The position numbers were made by a program, and so were the translations under genes. Positions 35,267 to 44,483 of a stretch of DNA of 64,000 nucleotides are shown piece by piece. Within the stretch, counting starts at the first letter, position 1. Each line of letters starts with the position of its first letter. Source of the stretch: Devosia sp. XK-2 (lineage in GTDB: Bacteria > Pseudomonadota > Alphaproteobacteria > Rhizobiales > Devosiaceae); the NCBI RefSeq assembly GCF_037113415.1, contig NZ_CP146608.1:392501-456500 (forward strand), written 5' to 3'. Below the pieces are notes generated by a model, which saw nothing but the letters and a program-made list of their open reading frames with translations, was not told the origin of the DNA and searched no databases.

Positions 35267-35289
35267 AAAGTCCACTTGCGTGGACTTTT
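35267..35289 (+). terminator. terminator-like hairpin after the kdp operon
   Basis: Perfect 9-bp stem AAAGTCCAC (35267-35275) / GTGGACTTT (35280-35288) with a 4-base loop and a short T tract. It lies 128 bases after kdpE and before the converging integrase gene, so it may serve both strands; the U-run is short. Confidence 0.55.
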
Positions 35290-35361
35290 CGCTGAAACCC
35301 GCCAGTCCGGCTGACGCCCCCAACTGGCATGTGCCTCGAATCGATGGGCATCTAGGTTGAG

Positions 35362-36557
35362 CTACCGCTTCGTATCGTCCCGCATCTCATCCAGCAGGTC
35401 GGCCCACCACTGCATCATGCGGACGCGTTCGTCCCAGTAGGTAGAGCGGTTATATATTCGACGGACTTCGCGGGCGTCGAGATGAGCGAGTTGGGCCTCG
35501 ATGGCATCTGCGCTAAATTTGCCACTCTCGTTGAGGATGGTACTGGCAGAAGACCGAAAGCCGTGGGCCGTGTGCTCCGACCGGCCAATCCCCATCCGAC
35601 GCAAGGCCGAGTTCATTGAATTCTCGGACAGCAACTTTTTGCCTGTCATCATTGATGGAAATACGTAGGGCCGGTCACCAAACAGATTTTGCATTTCCTC
35701 GATCACTATAAGGGCTTGGCGGGAAAGAGGTACTTGATGCTCGCGGCGCATCTTTGTTTTCGCTGCTGGAATGGTCCAGACTGCATCTGCTCCGTTCAAT
35801 TCGGACCATTCCATGGACCGCGTTTCACCAGGACGGGCGAAGCACAACGCTTGAATCGAGAGGGCGCCACGTAGTGACGGCCAGCCCTCATAGCCATAGA
35901 TTGCCCTTAGGAGTCCGCCGAGGCCCGTCGGGTCAGTGAGTGCAGCATGGCTCACCGGAGCGTGCCTTTGAAGCGCCCCGCGTAGTGCCGAGGTCGGATC
36001 GCTCTCTGCGCGCGCCGTCGCGATGGCGAAACGAAAGACTCTCCCGATCGCGGCGCGTGTAGGAAGTGCGCTCTCGACACGACCACTCCGTTCTAAGGCC
36101 GCCAGCACGGCGAGGACGTCCTTGGCGGTGATTTGGGTGATGAGATGGGGCGCAAGTTGGGACGCGAGTGTCTGAAGCATCCACTTATTCTTCTCAATCG
36201 TCGGCTCGGCCCTTCCATCACGGCGCATTTTTTCGATGAACTCTCGCGCAACCACTCCAAAAGTGTTACCTGCCGCAGCCATTGCATCGAGGCGCGCCCG
36301 CTTCTTCGCCAAAGATGGATCAGTCCCCTCTCTCAGTAGCTGTTTTGCCTCATCTTTTTTGACCTTGCGTCTGAAAGAGTGAGCGCCGGATATGGGCCGA
36401 ACGTAAGAGTCTTGCGCTTTTCGGCAAATCGGTAGTCCATCCTCCATGATTTGCCGCCAGCAGGTGAGACGAAAAGATACAGTCCTTCCATATCCGGAAG
36501 TTTCTTCGCCTTTTTGTCAGGCTTCGCGTTTCGAATCTGAATGTCGGTTAGGGGCAA
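35362..36557 (-). pseudogene. P4-type tyrosine integrase split by a -1 frameshift at A-AAA-AAG
   Basis: Prophage/island integrase with an N-terminal arm-binding DUF4102 domain (LTDIQIRNAKPDKKAKKLPD... LTFGPYPALTLSDARSK) in one frame and the remaining domains (KKDEAKQLLREGTDPSLAKK onward, with ARPGETRSMEW, HGFRSSA, LAH and IYNRS carrying the catalytic R, H-R, H, Y) in the -1 frame. The frames meet exactly at a run of six A (minus strand, 36355-36360) reading TCA-AAA-AAG. Either one A was lost, or -1 slippage produces the full protein of about 398 residues. Start TTG 36557. It lies 163 bp downstream of tRNA-Gly, the usual island arrangement. Confidence 0.85.
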
Positions 36558-36609
36558 TGACGGTATTGTCCCTTGAGCGGCGAGTTTGATACCGTCAAAA
36601 ATACCGCCA
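36558..36609 (-). repeat. arm-type-like repeats beside the integrase start
   Basis: TGACGGTAT (36558-36566) is an exact inverse of ATACCGTCA (36589-36597), and ATACCGCCA (36601-36609) is a near-direct repeat of the latter 12 bases on. Clustered short repeats between a tRNA 3' end and an integrase start are typical integrase arm-binding sites. They also overlap the translation start region. Confidence 0.5.
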
Positions 36610-36720
36610 AAATCATTGGCTGTCACTGGACATGGCTGAACGACCTCGCGCGCGCGAGGGGCCAAGGTCCGCGAAAACCTTGAACTATCAGACTTTGCGG
36701 GACGGTGCTGGACTGGTCGC

Positions 36721-36794
36721 TGGAGCGGGTGAAGGGAATCGAACCCTCGTCGTAAGCTTGGGAAGCTTCTGCTCTGCCATTGAGCTACACCCGC
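36721..36794 (-). tRNA. tRNA-Gly (anticodon CCC)
   Basis: On the minus strand: acceptor GCGGGTG paired with CACCCGC, then T and an encoded CCA (3' end at 36721); D-arm AGCTCAATGGCAGAGC; anticodon stem-loop AAGCTTCCCAAGCTT with anticodon CCC; T-arm GAGGGTTCGATTCCCTT. It reads GGG. Its 3' end faces the split integrase, marking the attachment site of an island remnant. Confidence 0.95.
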
Positions 36795-36945
36795 AATGGC
36801 CTCTAAATGCTGGAATTCGCGGCCAGCGTCAAGCGGCGCTATGGAGCAGGCAGACCTGCTGGGTGCAAGGTCGGTCATATTCCGTTCATTAACGGGGTCC
36901 TGGACCCCGACCCACCTCAATATTGGGCCTTGCCTTGCTCAAGAA

Positions 36946-36960
36946 ACGCAAATATTGCGT
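36946..36960. promoter_or_regulatory. palindrome upstream of the LacI-type gene
   Basis: ACGCAA-ATA-TTGCGT is a perfect inverted repeat with a 3-base centre, 24 bases before the LacI-family start codon. It shares the TTGCG/CGCAA half-sites seen in the next promoter region, so autoregulation by this repressor is plausible. Confidence 0.5.
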
Positions 36961-36983
36961 AATGGAGCAGGAAAGGAACCACA

Positions 36984-37991
36984 ATGGCACCGGGCAAGCG
37001 CGCCAGCCAGGCCGACATCGCCGAGAAGCTTGGAGTTTCCGTGTCCACCGTGTCCCGGGCCCTGGCCAATGAAATCGGCATCAGCGATGCGGTGCGTGCC
37101 GACGTGCAGCGCATGGCGCGCGCGCTCGGCTACAAAAGCAAGCACCCCCCTGTCCCGGGCAATCTCGACCGACGCGCCCTGGCCCTGGTGCCGCTCAACA
37201 GCGCCGTGGGCAGTCTGGCCAGCTTCTACTCCGACATTGTCGAGGGCATGCGCTCACAGGCCGAGCAGATGGGGCTGGTGCTCGATGTCCGGCTGGTCAA
37301 TGAAGATATGGTGACCCTGGATTTCATTCGCCGCCAGGTGTCCAAGACCGGGGCCAATGGCGTCATCCTGGCCGGTATCGATCCGGATGAGGCTATTGCC
37401 GAATGGGCGCTGCAAAGCCAGATGGCACTCGTGCTGGCCAATGGCAGCGATCCGCTCATGCGGTTCAATTCCGTTTGCCCGGCCAATTTCTACGGTGCCT
37501 ACCAGGCGACGCAGCATCTCATCGATGCCGGTCATCGCAAGATCCTGCACTATACCTATCACCATCGCCCCACCATCCTGCAGCGCCGCCGCGGTTTCGA
37601 GGCCGCCATTGCCGCCAATCCGGGCACCGAAGGGCTGGTGGTCATTTCCAATGAATATTCGAGCAAGGACCTGCTGGCGGCCCTTCTGGCCGGACAATAC
37701 GATGTCAGTGCCGTCTTCTGCTGGAATGATGGCGTCGCGGTGACCATGGTGGAAGCGCTTTTGGGGCAGGATTCGCCCATGCGGCCGGGCTTTTCCATTA
37801 TCGGCTTTGACGACCTCCCCATCGCCGGCATGGCCAGCCCCAGGCTCAGCACCATCCGTGTCAATCGCGAAGCCCTGGGGCGCGGGGTCATTCGCTTGCT
37901 CGCCTCCCAGCTCGATGGCGAAACCGCCGTGCAGCAGTTGGAAATCGGCTTGACCCTGGTCGGCGGCGAGACGGTACGTCGCCTCGATTGA
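36984..37991 (+). CDS. LacI-family transcriptional regulator of the glycan-use locus
   Basis: 335 residues. N-terminal HTH 'RASQADIAEKLGVSVSTVSR' with the hinge helix NEIGISDAVRADVQRMARALGY, then a periplasmic-binding-protein-like effector domain (about 65-330) ending with the IIGFDDLPIAGMASPRLSTI pattern. The gene directly precedes the lyase/ABC operon and similar half-sites lie upstream of both, so it likely represses that operon until a sugar inducer binds. The inducer is unknown. ATG 36984 follows AGGAAAGG. Confidence 0.92.
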   Translation: MAPGKRASQADIAEKLGVSVSTVSRALANEIGISDAVRADVQRMARALGYKSKHPPVPGNLDRRALALVPLNSAVGSLASFYSDIVEGMRSQAEQMGLVLDVRLVNEDMVTLDFIRRQVSKTGANGVILAGIDPDEAIAEWALQSQMALVLANGSDPLMRFNSVCPANFYGAYQATQHLIDAGHRKILHYTYHHRPTILQRRRGFEAAIAANPGTEGLVVISNEYSSKDLLAALLAGQYDVSAVFCWNDGVAVTMVEALLGQDSPMRPGFSIIGFDDLPIAGMASPRLSTIRVNREALGRGVIRLLASQLDGETAVQQLEIGLTLVGGETVRRLD

Positions 37992-38013
37992 TCGGCACTT
38001 CAGTGACATTTCT

Positions 38014-38037
38014 TGCGCCCCATCCAGGCGCATTTTT
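38014..38037 (+). terminator. Rho-independent terminator after the LacI-type gene
   Basis: TGCGCC (38014-38019) pairs with GGCGCA (38027-38032) around a 7-base loop, followed by five T. It lies 23 bases after the stop codon and separates the regulator transcript from the catabolic operon. Confidence 0.7.
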
Positions 38038-38155
38038 ATGCCCATCTGACGCCCCATCTTGCCCCCATCTTACTTGCGATCTTGCTCAGCGTCCTACTCG
38101 CCATGTTGAAAAGCCGTGACTTGTACCTCGCCCGGACAGGTCTAGGCGGCTGACT

Positions 38156-38222
38156 TTGCGACGCAATTCCCGCAAATTTGCATTATTTGCACAAAAAGCG
38201 CAAAAAGCTTGAATTTGCGCAA
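38156..38222. promoter_or_regulatory. clustered TTGCG/CGCAA operator-like sites before the lyase operon
   Basis: Two palindromes with a central CG-type core: TTGCG-A-CGCAA (38156-38166) and TTGCGCAA (38215-38222), with several loose half-sites (GCGCAA, TTTGCA) between them in an A-rich stretch. LacI-family operators commonly carry such symmetric half-sites. The 365-bp gap 37992-38356 holds only this and the terminator. Confidence 0.55.
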
Positions 38223-38356
38223 TATCATGCGTAACTTTGCACTGCGCCTGAAGATCCCAAACGGGAATTCGCCAGCAATCCGTTAACACCAACCCCAGCC
38301 AAAGCGGGGATTTTGCGAACGGACTGCTGGCGCCGGGCGCAACCAGGGAGGTTTGC

Positions 38357-40183
38357 GTGACTCTGCGGGGCTGGAATGTGAAGCATGTCGGCATGGTGCT
38401 CAGCGCCGCGCAGACCTTTGCGCCATTTCCCCGCCATGGCAGTTCCGAGTTCACGACGCTGAAGGCGCGTCTTGGCACAGACGTGGTTACCGAACTTCTG
38501 GCCGCTGCCGAGGACGATCTCGTGGCGCCAATACCGGCCCTTCCGGCCCGCCTTTATCACGAATTCCGCGAAACCGGGCGCCGCGAGGGCTATGAAGACG
38601 CCCAGCGCCTGCGCCGCAATATGCTCTATCGCCTGACCCTGGCCGAGTGGCTGGAGGGAGAGGGGCGCTTCCTGCCCGCTCTTGAGGATGTTGCCTGGGC
38701 GCGGCTCGAGGAGGCCAATTGGGCCTGGCCCGCCCACGCCCGTGATCTCGATCGCACCGATCATCCGACGCTGGATCTGGCAGCGGCCATGACCGCGCTC
38801 GACATGGCGGAAATGGACTATCTGATCGGCGAGCGCCTTTCACCCAATCTGCGCCTGCGCCTGCGAGAGGAAGTCGAGCGGCGCGCCATCGGTGCCTTCC
38901 TAGACCGGGACGACCATTGGTGGCTGCACACGACGCCGGACAAACAGGTCAATAACTGGACCGCGGTCTGCGTCGCCGGCGTGGTCGGTGCTGCCCTCTA
39001 TCTCGAACCGGACGCCAACCGTCTGGCCCGGATCGTCACACGCGGGCTCCATAGCCTCGCCGACTATCTTGAAACCTTTGACCAGCAGGGTGGCTCTTCA
39101 GAGGGGCCGGACTACTGGACCTATGGCTTTGGCAATTATGTGGTTCTGGCCCATCTGCTGCACCAGCGCAGCGGCGGCGCCATCGATCTGCTCGAAGGTC
39201 CCTTTCTGCGCGATATCGCTCAATTCCCGTTGCGAACGCAGATGGCCCCCGGGGTCTGGGTCAGTTTCTCGGACTCCGACGCCAGTCCTGTCTTTCACCC
39301 GGGCCTGCTCTCGCATCTGGCGGCGCATATGAACCTGCCCGGACTGCTCGGTCTGGGCATGGTCAATGACTTTGCCGTCGAAGGCTTCAACCAGTTCTGC
39401 TGGCCGCTACGCCAATTTGCTTGGCCGCTGCCGGATGCTGCGGCACCGGCCGTGCCGGGGCCTCATGACTGGTACGATGAAATGGGCTGGATGATCAGCC
39501 GGCTTGATCCCCAGGACCCGCAATCGCTGCGCCTGGCCGCCAAGGGCGGACACAATGATGAAATGCATAACCAGAACGATGTCGGCTCGTTCATGGTCGT
39601 GGCCGGCGGCAAGGTTGTGCTGACCGACCCCGGTCGTGGCCGCTATTCCAAGGCCTATTTCGGCCCGGAGCGCTACCAGAACCTGTTTGCCTCGTCGCGC
39701 GGCCATTCGGTGCCGGTGATCAATGGCTTTGAGCAGGCGACGGGCCGCGCGCATGGCGCATGTGTCATCGTGCATGAGCACGGCGACGAGCGCGATCGTC
39801 TGGAATTGGACATGACTTCGGCCTATCCAGAGGAGGCCAGTCTTGGAACTCTTACACGTAATCTCGTGCTGGACCGCACCGTCTCGGGTGGCCGCATCCT
39901 GCTCGAGGATAGCTTTGCGTTTTCCAGCGGCGCCGGGTCGTTCCAGTCGGTCCTGGTTACGTCCATGTCGGCCGAAGCGGAAAACGGCATGATCCGTATC
40001 GGTGCCGCGCCGGCCGGCGTTTCCGTGCGCTACGACGCCTCGGCCCTGGACGTCACCTTCGAAAAATATGAGCGGGCGGAAAAACAATACCAGCCCGCAA
40101 TCGATCTCACGCGCGTGGTGTTCACGCCCAGGCATAAGGCCCGGGATGGTCAACTCGCGCTCGAAATCTCGCCGCTCGGCTGA
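38357..40183 (+). CDS. heparinase II/III family polysaccharide lyase-like protein
   Basis: 608 residues. The N-terminal (alpha/alpha) toroid (about 60-370) contains NNWTAVCVAGVVGAAL and EGPDYWTYGFGNYV; the C-terminal beta-sandwich begins with 'GGHNDEMHNQNDVGSFMVVA', where the conserved His and Asn of heparinase II/III lyases sit. No signal peptide is visible, so it probably acts in the cytoplasm on imported oligosaccharides. Substrate is unknown (uronate-containing chains are typical). GTG 38357 after GGGAGG. First gene of a LacI-controlled operon with an ABC importer. Confidence 0.85.
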   Translation: MTLRGWNVKHVGMVLSAAQTFAPFPRHGSSEFTTLKARLGTDVVTELLAAAEDDLVAPIPALPARLYHEFRETGRREGYEDAQRLRRNMLYRLTLAEWLEGEGRFLPALEDVAWARLEEANWAWPAHARDLDRTDHPTLDLAAAMTALDMAEMDYLIGERLSPNLRLRLREEVERRAIGAFLDRDDHWWLHTTPDKQVNNWTAVCVAGVVGAALYLEPDANRLARIVTRGLHSLADYLETFDQQGGSSEGPDYWTYGFGNYVVLAHLLHQRSGGAIDLLEGPFLRDIAQFPLRTQMAPGVWVSFSDSDASPVFHPGLLSHLAAHMNLPGLLGLGMVNDFAVEGFNQFCWPLRQFAWPLPDAAAPAVPGPHDWYDEMGWMISRLDPQDPQSLRLAAKGGHNDEMHNQNDVGSFMVVAGGKVVLTDPGRGRYSKAYFGPERYQNLFASSRGHSVPVINGFEQATGRAHGACVIVHEHGDERDRLELDMTSAYPEEASLGTLTRNLVLDRTVSGGRILLEDSFAFSSGAGSFQSVLVTSMSAEAENGMIRIGAAPAGVSVRYDASALDVTFEKYERAEKQYQPAIDLTRVVFTPRHKARDGQLALEISPLG

Positions 40184-40297
40184 GCGGGGAGTGCTGCTCC
40201 TTTGGGGCATGCCTATCGTGGTTCGCGGCGCAGAGGAGCGCTGCGCACCTGAAATGAATTCCGGTGGTGGGACAGCCCCGGACATGGGAGGACTAGC

Positions 40298-42205
40298 ATG
40301 AGAAAAGACCATCTTCTCGGTTTGACCAGCGCAGTGGCCATGGCTGCCATGCTGGCAGCAACCGGGCCAGCGCTTTCCGCAGGCCAAGCGCCTGAACTCG
40401 AAGCGCTCGTAGCGAGCGGCGACCTGCCACCTTTGGAAGATCGCCTGCCATCCAATCCGCTGGTCGTTCAAGACGACAGCATCGGCCAATATGGCGGCAC
40501 CTGGCGCATGGGCATGAATGGCGGGGGCGACAATGGCTTGATCGTCAAGACGGTCGCCTATGAAGGCCTGGTCCGCTACGACCATCAGTGGGACAAGGTC
40601 ATCCCCAATCTCGCCGAGAGCTGGGAAGTCAATGACGACGCCACCCGCTATACCTTCAAGCTGCGTGAAGGTGTGAAATGGTCGGACGGCACACCCTTCA
40701 CCACTGAGGACATCGCCTTCGCCTTCGAAATGTACCAGGACCCCGACTATGCCGCCGGGAGCTGGATCGACAACAAGAACAACTTGCCTTCACTTGAAGT
40801 CATCGACGACTACAATTTCACGGTCGTTTTCGAAAAGCCCAATGGCATGTTCATGGGCACCATTGCCGGCGTCGATGGCATTCACATCACGTCGCTGCAA
40901 AAGAAATATTGCAGCCAGTTTCACCCGAACTATAACGAGAACGCCGCCGCCGATGCCGAGGCCGCGGGCTTTTCGAGCTGGGCGCTCTACCTGCAGGACC
41001 GCTGCGCCTGGGGCTGGGAAACCATCCGTTTTGCCAATCCCGAGCTGCCCACCATCTATGGCTGGGTGATCGACCAGCCGCTGACGGCCAATGCCACCCG
41101 CGTCACCTGGAAGCGCAACCCCTATTATTGGAAGGTCGACGCCGAAGGGAACCAGCTTCCCTATATCGACAATCTCGATATGCGCGTCAGCCAGGGCGGC
41201 GTCGAGGAATTGACCCTTGCCGCGCTCAATGGCGAGATCGACTTCCAGGAACGCCATATTGCCACCACCACGAACAAGCCCCTGTTCTTCGACGGGCAGG
41301 AAGCGGGCGGCTACCACCTGGGCGAAGTCATTCCCTCGGCCTCCAACACGCTGGTGCTGCAGCTCAATTTCAACCATCTCGATCCGGTCAAGCGCGAGCT
41401 CTACCAGAACAAGGACTTCCGCATCGGCATTTCCCACGCCATCGACCGGCAGGAGATTATCGACGTGGTCTTTACTGGCCAGGGCGAACCGTTCCAGGTC
41501 GCCCCGCGTCCTGAATCCGCCTTCTATGACGAAGAGCTGGCCAAGCAATATACCGAGTTCGACCCGGACCTTGCCGCCCAGCATTTCGAAGCCGCCGGCC
41601 TCACTGAAAAGAACGGTGACGGCATCTACCTGATGAGCGACGGCAACCCGGCCAAGATCACTGTCGACGTGATCTCGGCGCTGCGCCCGGAATGGATCGA
41701 CATGCTCGAAATCATGCAGCTCCAACTGGGCGCTGCCGGTATCGAGATTGAGCTCAATAATATCGACCGGACCCTGTTCTACGAAAAGCGTCCTGCCGGT
41801 GAGTTCGATGCCCAGGTCTGGGCCGGCGACGGTGGCATCGAGGCCCTCCAGGAGCCGCGCTATTACTTCCCGTTCTCCGATGAATCGGTCTGGGCCTATC
41901 GCTGGGCACAGTGGTTCAATGGCACGCGTCCGGAAATCGCGGAAGAGCCGGTCGATTGGGCCAAGGAGCAGATGGAGCTCTATCAGCAGGTCCGCGCCTC
42001 GGGCGACCCGGACGAACGCGCCGACCTCTTCCGCCAGGTGCTGGCGATCACCAAGGAGCAGTTCCCGGTGATCGGCGTGGGCCTGATGCCGAACTCCTAT
42101 TCGATCATCAGGAACAATCTCAAAAATGCGCCTGAATCCATGTTCAACGCCTGGCTCTTCCCGACCCCGGCGCCGATGGATCCGGTGACCTGGTACTTCG
42201 AGTAG
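40298..42205 (+). CDS. peptide/opine-class ABC substrate-binding protein (SBP family 5)
   Basis: Periplasmic receptor of 635 residues. A signal peptide (about 1-28, LTSAVAMAAMLAATGPALSA) precedes the mature protein. Family-5 pattern: GGTWRMGMNGGGDNG, 'LAESWEVNDDATRYTFKLRE', VKWSDGTPFTTEDIAFAFEM. The cluster-5 proteins bind peptides, but this large form with lyase and sugar-modifying neighbours fits members that bind oligosaccharides. ATG 40298 lies after GGGAGG. A strong hairpin follows the gene, separating it from the permease genes. Confidence 0.9.
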   Translation: MRKDHLLGLTSAVAMAAMLAATGPALSAGQAPELEALVASGDLPPLEDRLPSNPLVVQDDSIGQYGGTWRMGMNGGGDNGLIVKTVAYEGLVRYDHQWDKVIPNLAESWEVNDDATRYTFKLREGVKWSDGTPFTTEDIAFAFEMYQDPDYAAGSWIDNKNNLPSLEVIDDYNFTVVFEKPNGMFMGTIAGVDGIHITSLQKKYCSQFHPNYNENAAADAEAAGFSSWALYLQDRCAWGWETIRFANPELPTIYGWVIDQPLTANATRVTWKRNPYYWKVDAEGNQLPYIDNLDMRVSQGGVEELTLAALNGEIDFQERHIATTTNKPLFFDGQEAGGYHLGEVIPSASNTLVLQLNFNHLDPVKRELYQNKDFRIGISHAIDRQEIIDVVFTGQGEPFQVAPRPESAFYDEELAKQYTEFDPDLAAQHFEAAGLTEKNGDGIYLMSDGNPAKITVDVISALRPEWIDMLEIMQLQLGAAGIEIELNNIDRTLFYEKRPAGEFDAQVWAGDGGIEALQEPRYYFPFSDESVWAYRWAQWFNGTRPEIAEEPVDWAKEQMELYQQVRASGDPDERADLFRQVLAITKEQFPVIGVGLMPNSYSIIRNNLKNAPESMFNAWLFPTPAPMDPVTWYFE

Positions 42206-42290
42206 CGGGCGCAATGGCGGTGGCGGCCGCCTTCCGATCGCGGAACGGCCGCTCCGCTCCCCACTAGCGGGTCACCTCCCCCCGCTCGAT

Positions 42291-42320
42291 CCCCTCGCGG
42301 TGCTTCCCGGCCGCGAGGGG
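42291..42320 (+). promoter_or_regulatory. strong hairpin between binding-protein and permease genes
   Basis: CCCCTCGCGG (42291-42300) and CCGCGAGGGG (42311-42320) form a perfect 10-bp stem with a 10-base loop, without a U-run. Such hairpins in ABC operons protect the upstream mRNA so the binding protein is made in excess over the permeases. Confidence 0.6.
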
Positions 42321-42351
42321 GCCCTCCAACGAATTAGCAAGGGCCCCAGCC

Positions 42352-43341
42352 ATGCTTGCCTTTATCATACGGCGCACCATCGCCATGGTGCTGACCCTGT
42401 TCGCGGTCTCCATTGTGGCCTTTGCCATCATCCAATTACCGCCGGGTGATTTCCTCACCAGCTATGTCGCCAGCCTCTCGGCCACCGGTGATCAGGTCGA
42501 TCCGCGCGTCATCGAAAATCTGCGCAACCAATATGGCCTGGGCGAGCCCTTCTACATTCAATATGGGAAGTGGATCTCCGGCGTTGTGCAGGGCAATTTC
42601 GGCCATAGTTTCGAGTGGAAACGGCCCGTCTGGGAGCTGATCTGGGGGCGCCTCGGCAATTCGATCCTGGTTGAGGGCCTGGCCGTCATCGTCATGTGGC
42701 TCGTGGCCCTGCCCATCGGCATCTATGCGGCTGTGCGCAAATATTCCCTGGGCGATTACCTGGCCACTATTGCCGGCTTTATCGGCCTGGCCGTGCCCAA
42801 TTTCTTCTTTGCTCTGATCCTGATGTACCTGGCCTATATCTGGTTCGGCACCACCCTTGGCGGCCTGTTCTCGCCCGAGTTTGAAACGGCGCGCTGGAGC
42901 CTGCCGCGCATCTGGGATTTTCTGACCCATGCCTGGGCGCCGGTCCTGGTGCTGGCGACCAGCGGCACGGCCGAGCTTATCCGCATCCTGCGCGCCAACC
43001 TGCTCGATGAGCTGAAAAAGCCCTATGTGGTCACCGCCCGCGCCAAGGGTCTGCCCGAGTGGAAGGTGATCCTCAAATACCCCGTGCGGCTCGCGCTCAA
43101 CCCGCTGGTCTCGACCATTGGCTGGCTGCTGCCAGCGCTGGTCTCCGGCTCGGTCATCGTCTCGGTGGTTTTGAACCTGCCCACGGCCGGGCCGATGCTG
43201 CTGCGCTCGCTGACCACGCAGGACATGTATCTGGCCGGCGCCATCATTCTCCTGCTCAGCGTGCTCACCGTCATCGGCACGCTGATCTCGGACGTTCTTC
43301 TCGCCCTCATCGATCCCCGCATTCGCTATGGGGCCAAATAA
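42352..43341 (+). CDS. ABC transporter permease, DppB/OppB type
   Basis: Inner-membrane permease of 329 residues with six helices. The N-terminal 'RRTIAMVLTLFAVSIVAFAI' start and the QYGLGEPFYIQYGKWISG and EAA-loop region (YVVTARAKGLPEWKVILKYPVRLALNPL) are typical of the first permease of peptide/opine importers. Overlaps the next permease gene by one base. Confidence 0.93.
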   Translation: MLAFIIRRTIAMVLTLFAVSIVAFAIIQLPPGDFLTSYVASLSATGDQVDPRVIENLRNQYGLGEPFYIQYGKWISGVVQGNFGHSFEWKRPVWELIWGRLGNSILVEGLAVIVMWLVALPIGIYAAVRKYSLGDYLATIAGFIGLAVPNFFFALILMYLAYIWFGTTLGGLFSPEFETARWSLPRIWDFLTHAWAPVLVLATSGTAELIRILRANLLDELKKPYVVTARAKGLPEWKVILKYPVRLALNPLVSTIGWLLPALVSGSVIVSVVLNLPTAGPMLLRSLTTQDMYLAGAIILLLSVLTVIGTLISDVLLALIDPRIRYGAK

Positions 43342-44483
43342 TGGCTGTCGAAAGCATGGAAAATCTCGCGCCTGCCACCACAACGCCGCGCCGCCCGGCC
43401 CGCGAAAGCCAGTTCGGCCTGATGTGGCGCCGCTTCCGCCAGCACCGGCTGGCCGTCATCAGTCTGTGGGTGGTCGGCTTTTTCTATCTGGTGGCGCTGC
43501 TGGCCGAATTCCTGGCCCCCATGGACCCGTCCGACTATAGCGCCCGCTACACCTACGCGCCGCCCCAGGGCCTGCATTTCATCTCGCAGAATGAAGCGGG
43601 AGGCTGGGAATTCGGCCCCTTCGTCTATGGCTACAAGACCGAGATCGATCCGGTCGCCCTGCGCCGCACCTTTGTGATCGATGAAACCGTCAAATTGCCC
43701 GTGCGCTTCTTCGCACAAAGTGAGCCCTATCTGCTGGCCGGCGTTATTCCCATGTCCATCAAGCTCATGGCCGTCGAAAACCCACGCGATCCCTTCTACA
43801 TCCTGGGCGCCGACCGGCTCGGCCGCGATCTGCTGAGCCGCCTAATCCATGGTACCCGCATCTCGCTCTCGATTGGCCTGGCCGGTGTGACCATGAGCCT
43901 GTTCTTCGGCATCGTCATCGGCGGCTTCGCCGGCTTTTATGGCGGCTGGTTCGATAGCGCCGTCATGCGCACCGTCGAGTTCATCCGCTCCATGCCCACC
44001 ATTCCGCTCTGGCTGGGATTAGCCGCCGCCATGCCCAAGGACTGGTCGGCACTTCAGACCTATTTCGCCATCACCATCATCCTCTCGCTGATCGGCTGGA
44101 CCGAACTGGCCCGTGTGGTGCGCGGCCGGTTTTTGTCATTGCGCACCGAGGATTTCGTCACCGCCGCCCAGCTCGACGGGGCCAGCGACTGGCGCATCGT
44201 CACCCGGCACATGGTCCCCAGCTTCACCAGCCACATCATCGCGGCGGCAACCCTGGCCATTCCCGGCATGATCCTGGCCGAAACAGCGCTGAGCTTCCTT
44301 GGCCTTGGCCTTCAAGCGCCGATCGTGAGCTGGGGCACGCTGCTCCAGGACGCGCAAAATATTCGCACCCTCGCGACCGCCCCCTGGCTGCTCGCACCCG
44401 GCGTCTGCGTCGTGGTGGTCATCCTTGCCCTCAATTTCTTCGGAGACGGCCTTCGTGACGCCGCTGATCCCCATGGTCGATAA
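43341..44483 (+). CDS. ABC transporter permease, DppC/OppC type
   Basis: 380 residues. An N-terminal cytoplasmic tail, one helix (LAVISLWVVGFFYLVALLAE), a large periplasmic insertion of about 140 residues (YTYAPPQGLHFISQNEAGG onward), then five helices with ILGADRLGRDLLSRL, and the EAA loop FVTAAQLDGASDWRIVTRHM. The long periplasmic loop is larger than in DppC and is shared with sugar- or opine-type members. ATG 43341 overlaps the previous stop (TAATG). Confidence 0.92.
   Translation: MAVESMENLAPATTTPRRPARESQFGLMWRRFRQHRLAVISLWVVGFFYLVALLAEFLAPMDPSDYSARYTYAPPQGLHFISQNEAGGWEFGPFVYGYKTEIDPVALRRTFVIDETVKLPVRFFAQSEPYLLAGVIPMSIKLMAVENPRDPFYILGADRLGRDLLSRLIHGTRISLSIGLAGVTMSLFFGIVIGGFAGFYGGWFDSAVMRTVEFIRSMPTIPLWLGLAAAMPKDWSALQTYFAITIILSLIGWTELARVVRGRFLSLRTEDFVTAAQLDGASDWRIVTRHMVPSFTSHIIAAATLAIPGMILAETALSFLGLGLQAPIVSWGTLLQDAQNIRTLATAPWLLAPGVCVVVVILALNFFGDGLRDAADPHGR

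Noticed and set aside
35139..35361. Second copy of the tRNA-Gly 3' end (att site) before kdpE
   Set aside because: Read through by eye for the CACCCGC/TTCGATTCC segments; none found.
39407..40585. Long minus-strand frame of 392 codons
   Set aside because: Antisense to the lyase and binding-protein genes; high-GC shadow without family motifs.
40790..42214. Long minus-strand frame of 474 codons
   Set aside because: Antisense to an SBP family 5 gene with clear motifs; composition-driven shadow.
43059..43340. Upstream extension of the second peptide-class permease
   Set aside because: Lies in the first permease gene; the ATG in TAATG at 43341 is the natural start.
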